From: Thermogemmatispora sp042408965 | GTDB taxonomy: Bacteria > Chloroflexota > Ktedonobacteria > Ktedonobacterales > Ktedonobacteraceae | Reading direction: 5' to 3' | DNA length: 64,000 bases | Assembly (NCBI GenBank): GCA_042408965.1 | Contig: JBHOQN010000128.1 | Span: 1-64,000, forward strand | Shown here: positions 16,818 to 24,589 of the stretch, in pieces | Numbering within the stretch: position 1 is the first letter of the stretch | How the letters are laid out: each line of letters opens with the position of its first letter | Made by a program: the position numbers and the translations under genes | Notes under the pieces: generated by a model | Told to the model about the DNA's origin: nothing | The model's input: only the letters and a program-made list of their open reading frames with translations | Database searches by the model: none

Positions 16818-17653
16818 AGAATGGCCCCTCTCAGTTCCTGCAGGGCTGCGCTGACCTCCTCGGCCGTGGGCACGCGATGATGCCAGTCTACGTTGTCGCG
16901 CATAAAGGAGACGCCCTGGCCCTTATGCGTATGTGCAATGAGGCAGCGCGGCCGGCCTCCTTCCCAGGCTTCCGGCGCCAGTGCGCTGAGCAGGGCGGCG
17001 TAATCATGGCCGTCAACCTCACGCACCGCCCAGCCAAAGGCCCGCCACTTCTCGGCCAGTGGCTCCAGGCGCACGGTGTGCTCGGTGGTATCGCCCTGCT
17101 GCAGACCGTTGCGATCAACGATTACGGTGAGGTTATCTAGCTCATAGTGCGCGGCCGTCATTGCAGCCTCCCAGTTGCTCCCTTCCTGCAGCTCGCCATC
17201 GCCGGTGAGCACATAGGTGCGCCAGGTGGCTCCGTCGAGCCTGGCTGCCAGCGCAGCTCCCACGCCAATGGGCAGGCCATGCCCCAGAGGCCCGGTGCTG
17301 GCCTCAACCCCGGGCACCCGGCTGCGGTCGGGATGGCCGCTGAGACGCGAGAGTGGCTGCATGAAGGTGTCCAGCTCGCTCAGCGGGAGAAAACCCGCCT
17401 CGGCTATTGTTGTGTAGAGCGCCCCTGCAGAATGACCCTTGCTGAGAATGAAGCGATCGCGCTCCGGGATCTGCGGCTGCTGCGGATCGACGTGGAGGAC
17501 GGCGAAATAGAGCGTGACCAGAATGTCAAGCGCGGAGAAGTCGCCGCCGATATGCCCCAGACCGGCCCGCTGAATCATGACCAGATCTCGTTGGCGCAGG
17601 AGATTGGCCCGTCTGCGCAACAGGGCTACCTGCTCTCCACGGTCCAGGGTCAT
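16814..17653 (-). CDS. Transketolase, N-terminal (TPP-binding) subunit
   Basis: The 279-residue protein is the diphosphate-binding half of transketolase. It has GLGHIGGDFSALD, SKGHSAGALYTT, GPLGHGLPIGVG and the thiamine-diphosphate/Mg motif GDGELQEG followed about 25 residues on by VIVDRNGLQ. Split transketolases are common in archaea and in sugar-catabolic operons. The start overlaps the isomerase stop and the end overlaps the C-subunit start, each by 4 nt, so the two subunits are co-translated. Confidence 0.92.
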   Translation of the reverse strand: MTLDRGEQVALLRRRANLLRQRDLVMIQRAGLGHIGGDFSALDILVTLYFAVLHVDPQQPQIPERDRFILSKGHSAGALYTTIAEAGFLPLSELDTFMQPLSRLSGHPDRSRVPGVEASTGPLGHGLPIGVGAALAARLDGATWRTYVLTGDGELQEGSNWEAAMTAAHYELDNLTVIVDRNGLQQGDTTEHTVRLEPLAEKWRAFGWAVREVDGHDYAALLSALAPEAWEGGRPRCLIAHTHKGQGVSFMRDNVDWHHRVPTAEEVSAALQELRGAIL

Positions 17654-18648
17654 AGCCGCTCTTCTCCATCCATCTGCAGCAGGGTTGCCAGAACCAGCTC
17701 CTGGGCCTGTAAGGCATCCTGTCGCTCCTGGGCCTCCTTGAGGGCCGCCAGGTCAATGCGGTCGAGCAGACGGTCAAGGGCGCGAATGCGGCGCACGCTG
17801 GCCCGCGCCGCCTCAATGGGGTCCTCACGGAAGGGGAATTGATCAAGCAGCAGGGGCTTTGTCCAGCCAATTCGTCGCACGGCCTGCAGAAACTCCAGGG
17901 TCTCGATGAGATGCAGCGAGCCGACGGCCAGATCGTCATCCCACTCACGCCAGTTATCGTTGAGTTCTACGCTCGTCAGTTTGCCATGACGTGCGATCAA
18001 CTGGAGCACATCCGCTGGCGTCTCTCTGGCATAGAGCGAGTGGCCCAGGTCCATGACGATGCCGACATTGTCGACGCCCATCTCCTGAATGGCCAGCAGC
18101 GTACGCGCCGCAGAACTGAAGACGAGATGCGCCCGTGGCTCCTTGGCCTTGTACTCGATCGCATACTGCATGCCAGGATTGGCTTCGGCTAGAGCACGAA
18201 TGCCGCTGAGGGAATACTCCCAGAGCTGCATGTAGTCGGCCTGGAAAGGATAGTCGTAGCCATCCTGGCCGGGCCAGAATTTGACATAATCGGCGCCGAG
18301 CACCTGCGCGACCTCGGTGGCCCGCTGGCCGAGATCGATGGCTTGCTGGCGTAATGTGGGATCAGGGTGCGTGAAGCTGCCACGTGCAAAGCGGCGATCG
18401 TAGATCACCGGGGTCACGGCTGTGGCCCGCAGGCCATGACGCTGCAGGGTGGCTTTCACCTGCTCGGGCGTGAGATCCGCTTCGGGGAAGGGATAGTTGA
18501 TATCCAGGGCTACCAGCGCGCCAACGCGCCCGGCGCGCTCGATGGCTTCCAGCGTGCCTACCGGCGGACCATAGGCGTCGGTCGCATAGCGGTCGATAAA
18601 CTGCCCAAAGAGCCAGATGCCTGCACCAAACTGGAGGCTGTCGCTCAT
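17650..18648 (-). CDS. Xylose isomerase-like TIM-barrel sugar isomerase
   Basis: The 332-residue protein is a sugar isomerase/epimerase of the xylose-isomerase-like TIM-barrel class. Likely metal ligands lie in YAIEYKAKEPRAH, VGIVMDLGHSLYARE, LTSVELNDNW and the late LLLDQFPF, the usual Glu/Asp/His/Glu spacing. It is longer than hydroxypyruvate isomerase and resembles isomerases acting on free aldoses, notably through VKFWPGQDGYDYPFQADY. As first gene of the operon it would convert the imported aldose to a ketose before the FGGY kinase. Substrate is inferred, not proven. Confidence 0.82.
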   Translation of the reverse strand: MSDSLQFGAGIWLFGQFIDRYATDAYGPPVGTLEAIERAGRVGALVALDINYPFPEADLTPEQVKATLQRHGLRATAVTPVIYDRRFARGSFTHPDPTLRQQAIDLGQRATEVAQVLGADYVKFWPGQDGYDYPFQADYMQLWEYSLSGIRALAEANPGMQYAIEYKAKEPRAHLVFSSAARTLLAIQEMGVDNVGIVMDLGHSLYARETPADVLQLIARHGKLTSVELNDNWREWDDDLAVGSLHLIETLEFLQAVRRIGWTKPLLLDQFPFREDPIEAARASVRRIRALDRLLDRIDLAALKEAQERQDALQAQELVLATLLQMDGEERL

Positions 18649-18674
18649 TCTAGACCTCTCTTCACTGAGCTGAC

Positions 18675-18706
18675 TGAATAATTATTCACTAATGAAAAAA
18701 TATTCA
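18675..18706 (-). promoter_or_regulatory. Tandem operator sites at the head of the sugar operon
   Basis: TGAATAATTATTCA (18675-18688) is a perfect 14-bp palindrome. A second, imperfect copy, TGAAAAAATATTCA, lies at 18693-18706, with centres 18 bp apart. Both lie just downstream of the predicted transcription start, where a bound SorC-type tetramer would block elongation. AT-rich palindromes with TGAA/TTCA ends are known for SorC-family regulators such as DeoR. Assignment to the SorC protein of this operon is inferred from position. Confidence 0.6.
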
Positions 18707-18717
18707 GCACACTGGTA

Positions 18718-18746
18718 AGTGTAATCATAGGGGGCCTCTCTGTCAA
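18718..18746 (-). promoter_or_regulatory. Promoter of the nine-gene sugar operon
   Basis: On the minus strand TTGACA (18741-18746) and TACACT (18718-18723) are 17 nt apart, about 70 nt upstream of the isomerase ATG at 18648. All nine genes from 18648 down to 8805 lie on this strand with overlaps or short gaps, so a single transcript is likely. Confidence 0.65.
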
Positions 18747-18909
18747 GAGGGACCGGGACCGATGATGGCGCTGGCTTCCAGGTAGCGTGGCCGTTGATGG
18801 GAATTTTTTCTCGCTGGCAGCGTATGGTAATGCGGGAACATGATAGCCCGCGCCGCGATTTTGTGCTACACTGGCAGCGATCAGACCAGGAAGTGAGGCA
18901 GGCAGGTTC

Positions 18910-19533
18910 ATGCACACCCTGCGCGACGATGAGGCGGAACTTATCGCCCGCAGCCAGAGCGGTGATGCCAGCGCATTTAACGAACTGGTGCTGTGTTACG
19001 AGGGCAGCGCCTACAACCTGGCGTTCCGCATGCTTGGCGACCCCGACACCGCCGCTGATATTACACAGGAGGCCTTCATCGCCGCCTTCCGTAATATCCA
19101 CACCTTCCGCGGCGGCACCTCCTTCCGCGCCTGGCTGCTGCGTATCACCACCAACCTGGTCTACGATTACTGGCGCTGGCGGCGACGCCATCCTGGGGAG
19201 TCGCTGGACGGCCTGAACGACGAGGAGAACCCGCCCACTTCCACTGCGCTGAACACGCTCGCCAGTACCACCCTGGAGAGCAATCCCGAGGCGTTGCTCT
19301 TAAACCAGGAACTGCAGGCAGTGATTCAGCAGGGCCTGGAGACACTCGCGCCAGAGCAGCGTCTGGCGGTGATCCTCTGTGACATCGAAGGCCTCCCCTA
19401 CGAGGAGATCGCCACTGTCACTCACACCACCCTTGGCACGGTGCGCTCGCGCATCGCCCGCGGGCGAGCACGGCTGCGAGCCTATCTGGCGCATCACCAG
19501 GAACTTTTACCACGCCAGTTTCGTTTACCCTAG
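18910..19533 (+). CDS. ECF-type RNA polymerase sigma factor
   Basis: The 207-residue protein has a sigma region 2 (GDASAFNELVLCYEGSAYNL, DITQEAFIAAFRNIHTFRG and the RAWLLRITTNLVYDYWR helix) and a C-terminal region 4 HTH (LAPEQRLAVILCDIEGLPYE, TLGTVRSRIARGRARLRAYL). There is no region 1 or 3, typical of group 4 (ECF) sigma factors. The anti-sigma gene follows 63 nt downstream, so this sigma would be released by an extracytoplasmic or redox signal. The linker between regions 2 and 4 is relatively long. Target promoters are unknown. Confidence 0.92.
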   Translation: MHTLRDDEAELIARSQSGDASAFNELVLCYEGSAYNLAFRMLGDPDTAADITQEAFIAAFRNIHTFRGGTSFRAWLLRITTNLVYDYWRWRRRHPGESLDGLNDEENPPTSTALNTLASTTLESNPEALLLNQELQAVIQQGLETLAPEQRLAVILCDIEGLPYEEIATVTHTTLGTVRSRIARGRARLRAYLAHHQELLPRQFRLP

Positions 19534-19596
19534 AGACCCGCGAGGGGCGTTTCAAGGGACGCGCGTCACTACAAGGAGAGTAGGGAGTCAAGAGTC

Positions 19597-20388
19597 GTGG
19601 CACAGCAAGATCAGGAGCATCCCACAACCGAGCAGCTTTCTGCCTACATCGACAGGCAATTGTCTCCAGAGGAACAGGCGTTCTGTGATGCTCACCTGTC
19701 GACCTGCCAGCGCTGCCAGGAGAGTCTGGCGGGGTTACGCTCGACTGTGGCCCTGCTGCAGGCGCTGCCGCGCATGACCCCAGCGCGCACCTTCCGCCTG
19801 ACGCCAGAGATGCTGGGGCAGGAGCGCAGGACTCCCCTGGCCGCCGAGGAGCAGGCCAGGGCCAGCGAAGCAGAGCCACGCGCCGTGGTGCGCCACCTTC
19901 CTGAGAGGGGTCGACGCAGGTCGAGCACCCCACGCAGCACCCTGCGTAGCACCCTGCGCGTCCTCAGCACGCTGGCCGCGGTTCTGGCCCTTGTCCTGCT
20001 AGCCTCCTCCTTCCTCTCTCTGCCCTCAGGAGGGTCCGCCAACATGACGAGCCGTCCCGCCAGCCTGGGGGCCACACACGGAACGGCCGGAACAGCCAGC
20101 AGTGCAAGCGGTACGCAGCCGAACCTGAACGACAAAGCCGGCGCGACCGACAAGACCCCGGTACCGGCGACACAGAGGTCCGAGCCAGGGCAGCGCTCGC
20201 CCAGTGTCACAGCAGTGCCCCCTTCCAGCGAACCTCAGTTCGGCGCGGAAGAGACGAGCCCACCCTTCTTCTCTCTGACGGACCTCGGGGCTCCGGGCAC
20301 ACGGCTGATTCTGGGTCTGATCCTTCTCGCTGCAGGTCTCGCCGGCATCGTGGCCACCAGGCAGCGCAGCGGCCACATCCCATCCTGA
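19597..20388 (+). CDS. Anti-sigma factor with zinc-binding (ZAS) domain
   Basis: The 263-residue protein has the zinc anti-sigma motif H-x3-C-x2-C as H33/C37/C40 (HLSTCQRC) with a preceding Cys30. A transmembrane segment follows near residues 123-147 (LSTLAAVLALVLLASSFLSL), then a Thr/Ser/Pro-rich extracytoplasmic linker, then a second hydrophobic segment at the C-terminus (LILGLILLAAGLAGIVA). It should hold the upstream ECF sigma factor at the membrane. The sensing region is low-complexity, so the signal cannot be guessed. Confidence 0.88.
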   Translation: MAQQDQEHPTTEQLSAYIDRQLSPEEQAFCDAHLSTCQRCQESLAGLRSTVALLQALPRMTPARTFRLTPEMLGQERRTPLAAEEQARASEAEPRAVVRHLPERGRRRSSTPRSTLRSTLRVLSTLAAVLALVLLASSFLSLPSGGSANMTSRPASLGATHGTAGTASSASGTQPNLNDKAGATDKTPVPATQRSEPGQRSPSVTAVPPSSEPQFGAEETSPPFFSLTDLGAPGTRLILGLILLAAGLAGIVATRQRSGHIPS

Positions 20389-20425
20389 GCCGGGGCGTCG
20401 TCTCTCGACCACAGCGCCTCGGGGC

Positions 20426-21091
20426 TCAGGAGAGGTTCACTCCGATGGCGGCCAGGCCCTGACGCAGGCTCTGCGCCGTCAGCTCCGTAATCGCGACGGC
20501 GCGCACGATCCCACGACTGTCGATAAAATATGTTGTGGGAATAGCGGTCACATGATAGGCGGCATTGACGTTGCCTCCGGTATCGAAGAGCAGCGGGTAG
20601 GTCACCTTAAAGGCACGTCCAAAGGCAGCGATGTCGTCCCTGGGATCAGCCTGGTTGACTCCCAGCAGAATAAAGGCACCATGGGACCCGTACTGCTCGT
20701 AGGTACGCTGCAGCAGGGGAACCTCACGCCGGCAGGGATCACAGGACTCCGACCAGAAGTTCAATACCACCGGATGGCCGCGCAGGGCCTTGAGGCTGAT
20801 CGTCGGTCCCCCTCTGCCACCAGAGACGGGCAGGGTAAAATCAGGGGCCGGCGTGCCAACGGCGATCCCAGGCGCGGGAGTCTGCGCTGGCGCTGGCAGC
20901 AAGGTCAGCACACTATAGCCTCCCACCAGCAGCGCAACCAGCACCAACACGGCCACAAAGACCAGGCGAGGGCGATCGCGCGGCCGGCGCACGTGGCCAG
21001 CGTAGTGTTCCGCCAGCTCCGCCTCAAATTCACGGCGCTGTTCACGCGCCAGTCGTCGTTCCTCTTGCTCTTTACTAACAGGCTGCGCCAT
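20426..21091 (-). CDS. Membrane-anchored TlpA/ResA-like thiol-disulfide protein
   Basis: The 221-residue protein has a charged cytoplasmic N-terminus, one transmembrane segment (about 44-66) and an extracytoplasmic AhpC/TSA-type thioredoxin fold. The redox motif is SCDPC within NFWSESCDPCRREVPLL, followed by the cis-Pro loop AIPTTYFIDSRG. It would reduce or oxidise protein thiols outside the membrane, for example in cytochrome c maturation. The gene converges with the anti-sigma gene; the 37-nt gap holds no obvious terminator. Two adjacent ATGs (21094 and 21091) are possible; 21091 gives better ribosome-binding-site spacing. Confidence 0.88.
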   Translation of the reverse strand: MAQPVSKEQEERRLAREQRREFEAELAEHYAGHVRRPRDRPRLVFVAVLVLVALLVGGYSVLTLLPAPAQTPAPGIAVGTPAPDFTLPVSGGRGGPTISLKALRGHPVVLNFWSESCDPCRREVPLLQRTYEQYGSHGAFILLGVNQADPRDDIAAFGRAFKVTYPLLFDTGGNVNAAYHVTAIPTTYFIDSRGIVRAVAITELTAQSLRQGLAAIGVNLS

Positions 21092-21261
21092 CATCTCCCT
21101 CTCAGTCAACAGGTACAGATTCCTGGAAGCTGCTCTCCTCTTACTATAGAGGAGCTGAGCGTTTCTTGCAACGGCCAGAGGAGATGAGGGCGGGTTGTTG
21201 CAGCACGGCCTCCTGACCTCTCTGGCTGGTCTCCCCAGGAGGCGACGACGAGCCTGCACGG

Positions 21262-21290
21262 GTGCAAGTTCTCACAAGTTTTTGTATAAT
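21262..21290 (+). promoter_or_regulatory. Promoter for the 7-TM membrane protein gene
   Basis: A perfect TATAAT (21285-21290) lies 17 nt downstream of a weak -35-like GTGCAA (21262-21267), about 80 nt before the ATG at 21371. The -10 element is strong; the -35 match is poor. Confidence 0.45.
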
Positions 21291-21370
21291 CTACACGGTT
21301 CACGAACGTTTCTGGTCGTTTTCCAAGGCATTACAACGATGGCTCAGCCTTCGCTTCGAGAGGCCCCTTT

Positions 21371-22144
21371 ATGAATACCATACGACTGCTCAGCTTTGCT
21401 ATTGTGAACGTCATTGTGACGGCAGCTTTTGCCGGCGTGGTGCTCGGCCAGTATCTTCAGCGTCATCGTCCCTACCAGCTCTACTGGTCGCTGGCTCTGG
21501 GTATGGCCTTCATCGCCACCCTGGCCTACGTGCTGATGGTCCTGGCCAGCCCCACCAGCGCCTTCGGGATCGTGCTCTTTCGTATCTACTACATCCTGGG
21601 CGCTGCCCTGACCTCGGCCTGGTTGGGTCTGGGAAGCATCGCCCTGGTAGGCGAGCGTCGCCTGACGACTGTCTCACTGGTTCTGCTCTCCCTGGTGAGC
21701 CTGCTGGCGATCTTCTCGATTGGCAGCGCCGGCGTCGATCGCCAGGCCCTCAGCCAGGTGGCGGGCAGCTCCGGCCGCGGCGTGCTGCAGCTTGGTGCGG
21801 GGGTGATCACGATCATTGTGCTCAACAGCGCTGGCGTGGTAGCCGTCGTAGGAGTCTTGCTCTACTCCCTCTGGAAACTGCTGCGCCGCCAGACCTCGAT
21901 CGGCGATCTATCAACCAGCCATATTTTCTGGGGCAACATCCTGATTCTGTTCGGCGAGCTGTTCAACGCCGCCGCCGGGTCTTTCGCGCGCTTCCTGGGG
22001 ATCGACAGCACCTTCTGGCTCTTCATGGCTCTGGGCTGGCTGATCTTCTTCGGCGGCGTCCTCCTCACGGGTCGCCGCTCATCGCGGCAGGCGGCGGGTC
22101 CACAGCCGATCCAGCAGGCCCAGACAAGTAAACAGCCAGTATAA
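21371..22144 (+). CDS. Multi-pass membrane protein of unknown function
   Basis: The 257-residue protein has about seven hydrophobic helices, starting MNTIRLLSFAIVNVIVTAAF, and a polar Gln/Ser-rich tail. Features include RHRPYQLYWSLALGMAF, LFRIYYILGAALTSAWLGLG and FWLFMALGWLIFFGGVLL. No catalytic or transport signature was recognised. The pattern of paired helices with conserved Tyr/Trp resembles the 7-TM membrane proteins seen in Chloroflexota and Actinobacteria, without a known role. The following gene is convergent, so no operon helps. Confidence 0.7.
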   Translation: MNTIRLLSFAIVNVIVTAAFAGVVLGQYLQRHRPYQLYWSLALGMAFIATLAYVLMVLASPTSAFGIVLFRIYYILGAALTSAWLGLGSIALVGERRLTTVSLVLLSLVSLLAIFSIGSAGVDRQALSQVAGSSGRGVLQLGAGVITIIVLNSAGVVAVVGVLLYSLWKLLRRQTSIGDLSTSHIFWGNILILFGELFNAAAGSFARFLGIDSTFWLFMALGWLIFFGGVLLTGRRSSRQAAGPQPIQQAQTSKQPV

Positions 22145-22280
22145 GCAGGGGAGGCCAGGAGGCACGAGGTTTCTCACAACGGGCTCCTGCAGAGCGCGTT
22201 CAGCCTCCTGCTCCACGCCGCCCTCATCCTACCTTCCCTCACCCGGGAGGACGCTCCTCATCACCATACCAGGCACCAAA

Positions 22281-22332
22281 GGATGAGCCGGCCACCGCTC
22301 GCCACGCGCGGTACGGTTGGCTCGGCTCATCC
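22281..22332. terminator. Inverted repeat between convergent genes
   Basis: GGATGAGCCG (22281-22290) and CGGCTCATCC (22323-22332) form a perfect 10-bp stem enclosing a GC-rich 32-nt loop. It lies in the 266-nt gap between the membrane protein (ends 22144) and htrA (ends 22411), so it may end transcription in one or both directions. Only a short TTT follows on the minus strand, so it is a weak intrinsic terminator at best. Confidence 0.4.
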
Positions 22333-22410
22333 CATGCGCACCGTCGAGCACCACGCTGGAGGAACGCAGGGCTTCCGCCAGGTTTGCGTTAAGGAGGTTG
22401 GCTATCGTAT

Positions 22411-23685
22411 TTAGCTGCCGGCCTGTAACTCGCCCAGCATCACCTGCACCGTCATCTGCTGACTGCCGCGATAGACTGTCACCTTCGCGGTCTGACCGGG
22501 GCTTTCGTTGACCAGGATATCGCTGAGGGTCTGATTATCCGTAACCTTCTGCCCATTGATGGCAACGATGATATCGCCAGCGCGCAGACCCGCCTGGGCC
22601 GCCGGACCATTGGCGGTCACGGAGACAATCAGCGAGCCATAGTCGATGGGCAGGTTATCCTGAGCGGCCAGTTCGGGGGTGACGTTGGCGACGCTTACCC
22701 CGAGGGCTGCGCGGCCGGTATGGGTTACCTGGCCCGTGGCGATGATCTGCTGCGCGATGAAGCGCACGCGGTTCGAGGGGATGGCGAAGCCCACACCGTT
22801 GGCGGGCGTATTGAACTCAGGGTCGATGGCCGCCAGGGTGGGAATGCCGATCACGTTGCCAGAGAGATCGACCAGCGCCCCGCCGCTATTGCCCGGGTTG
22901 ATCGGCGCATCGGTCTGGATCGCATTCGGGATGGTCGCGCTCCCCTGGCCCTGCTCGGAGACGGTGCGGCCGAGGGCACTGATGATGCCATGCGTCACGG
23001 TCTGTGTCTCACCCAGGGGGTTGCCAATCGCCAGCACCTCCTGACCGACCTGCAGCTTGGAGGAATCGCCGAGGGTCGCTACAGCCATGTGCGTCGGCGG
23101 ATTGATCTTCACCACGGCCAGATCATCGGCGGGATCGGTCCCCGCAATCTGGCCCGCCAGGCGTGTGCCATCAGACATCACGACCTCGAGCTGCTGCGCA
23201 TTTTCGACCACATGATAGTTGGTCACGATATAACCACGCTTGTCAATAATCACCCCTGATCCGATCCCGGAGGAGCCGCTGGCAGTTGTCACATTGATCT
23301 GCACCACCGCGGGCTGGACCCTGGCGATCGCCGCCTCACGGGCCTGCTCTGCTGTCGTCACCACGCGCGTGGTCGGCGCGCTAGTGCCGGTCTGCAGGGT
23401 TGCGGAACTGGCGCCGTTGGCATTGCCAAACTCCCAGCCGGCGGCGAACATCAGTCCCCCAAAGAGGACGGCCAGCACCAGCGTAATCACCACCGCTTTG
23501 AAAGAGGAGCGGCGGCGCGGCGCCGCTGGCACGACTGGCATGCCGCCAGGATAGGCCCCCCCTGGAGGCAGCGGTGGCGTCCCCAGGCCGGCGGGCGGCT
23601 CACTATAGGGCTGATAGGCAACGTAGGTCTGCTGGCTATGGGGATCAGAAATCCCTATCTCATCGTCTGCGTGCGGATTATACAT
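22411..23685 (-). CDS. HtrA/DegP-like serine protease, membrane anchored, with PDZ domain
   Basis: The 424-residue protein has a proline-rich cytoplasmic tail, one transmembrane segment (VVITLVLAVLFGGLMFAAG), then a trypsin-like domain with the full triad: His in YIVTNYHVVEN, Asp in DPADDLAVVKI and Ser in INPGNSGGALVDL. A single PDZ domain follows (GSLIVSVTANGPAAQAGLRA, DIIVAINGQKV). It would degrade misfolded proteins outside the membrane. The start at 23685 is chosen because GGAGG lies 10 nt upstream; the frame opens at 23721. Confidence 0.92.
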   Translation of the reverse strand: MYNPHADDEIGISDPHSQQTYVAYQPYSEPPAGLGTPPLPPGGAYPGGMPVVPAAPRRRSSFKAVVITLVLAVLFGGLMFAAGWEFGNANGASSATLQTGTSAPTTRVVTTAEQAREAAIARVQPAVVQINVTTASGSSGIGSGVIIDKRGYIVTNYHVVENAQQLEVVMSDGTRLAGQIAGTDPADDLAVVKINPPTHMAVATLGDSSKLQVGQEVLAIGNPLGETQTVTHGIISALGRTVSEQGQGSATIPNAIQTDAPINPGNSGGALVDLSGNVIGIPTLAAIDPEFNTPANGVGFAIPSNRVRFIAQQIIATGQVTHTGRAALGVSVANVTPELAAQDNLPIDYGSLIVSVTANGPAAQAGLRAGDIIVAINGQKVTDNQTLSDILVNESPGQTAKVTVYRGSQQMTVQVMLGELQAGS

Positions 23686-23929
23686 GGGAACACAACCTCC
23701 GTCTATACTCTCTCCCGACACGGTTCTCTATAATACTAATAGAAGCTTCACACCGACACATCGGAGCAGCTCCTTTCAGAAGGCCAGCGCCTCGGCAGCC
23801 GCCCCGGTGCTTGATACAACAACTGGATCATGCCCCGCGAGCAGGAACTCGCAACGTTCTCGCTACTCGAACTATAGCGAGATATATTCAAAGAATCCTT
23901 AGAGATTTGTAAAAAAAGCGTAAATAATG

Positions 23930-23961
23930 GCAGTGTGAGGCCCCCTCCTCACACTGCTTTT
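23930..23961. terminator. Intrinsic terminator, probably bidirectional
   Basis: GCAGTGTGAGG (23930-23940) and CCTCACACTGC (23947-23957) form a perfect 11-bp stem with a 6-nt loop, followed by TTTT on the plus strand. On the minus strand a run of seven Ts follows about 12 nt beyond the stem (from AAAAAAA near 23911-23917). It lies downstream of the XRE gene (ends 24036, minus strand) and upstream of the htrA promoter region. Confidence 0.75.
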
Positions 23962-24035
23962 GTGCGTTGATGCGTGTTTCATGTGTTAGCTGGCAGGTCC
24001 TCCCCCACCGTGCCACCATTTGTAAACAGATCTGG

Positions 24036-24251
24036 TCAGTCATCTGGATCTGGCAGTTCCTCGAAGAGGACCTCGATGGGCACGCGCAGGGCTTTCGCAA
24101 CGGCAGCCAGCGTGGGGTACGTCGGTTTATAGATGTCCAGTTCTTTGATCAATTTGCTGATCAACTGATCCTGTACGCCTGATTCCCGAGCCAGCCACGA
24201 CTGTGATCGGCCCTTTTCTTGCAGCACTTCCCGCATCCGTAGTCGGTACAC
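24036..24251 (-). CDS. Small XRE-family DNA-binding regulator
   Basis: The 71-residue protein is essentially a single Cro/CI-type HTH: VYRLRMREVLQEKGRSQSWL, then ARESGVQDQLISKLI and the helix LAAVAKALRVPIEVLFEEL. The GTG at 24251 is chosen because GAGGGA lies about 6 nt upstream and the canonical fold begins at YRLR; an ATG at 24296 would add 15 unlikely residues. It is divergent from the TPR gene. The region between them (24252-24589) carries tandem repeats and an 18-bp palindrome, likely operators. Confidence 0.8.
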   Translation of the reverse strand: MYRLRMREVLQEKGRSQSWLARESGVQDQLISKLIKELDIYKPTYPTLAAVAKALRVPIEVLFEELPDPDD

Positions 24252-24371
24252 GTGCGTTCCCTCGTCTTCGGTTCGGTTCGGTTCAGCGTGGTACATACGT
24301 CGAGGGTAGTGGATGCTGACATGGAGTACCAGCCCTTATCTGATGGGATCATCCACGAACCATATAAAATG

Positions 24372-24395
24372 TATCGTACACGCTATCGTTCACCC
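24372..24395. repeat. Two tandem 12-bp repeats near the XRE gene
   Basis: TATCGTACACGC (24372-24383) is followed immediately by TATCGTTCACCC (24384-24395), 10 of 12 positions identical. They lie just downstream of a TATAAA/TAAAAT -10-like element at 24363-24370 in the divergent intergenic region. They could be regulator half-sites; the binding protein is not known. Confidence 0.4.
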
Positions 24396-24426
24396 GTACA
24401 TCCCGCTTCTCAAGGGGGTTGAGGGG

Positions 24427-24444
24427 ACACGGTGTACACCGTGT
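24427..24444. promoter_or_regulatory. 18-bp perfect palindrome, likely operator
   Basis: ACACGGTGTACACCGTGT at 24427-24444 is perfectly self-complementary with no central gap, too short for an RNA hairpin loop and so more likely a protein-binding site. It lies about 145 nt upstream of the TPR gene and 175 nt upstream of the XRE gene on the other strand. Either the XRE protein or an unlinked dimeric repressor could bind it. Confidence 0.55.
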
Positions 24445-24589
24445 AAGTCCAGAATCTGCTCGCCGTCTCAGGAGGCACACCCCCTGCCTCTTGCCCTGAT
24501 GCTCGGATAATGAGATAATGGCACCCACAGACAGCGGGGCACTGGCACGCAAGGTCTGAGAGAGAGAAGCCGTTTGAGGCAGAAGAGGA

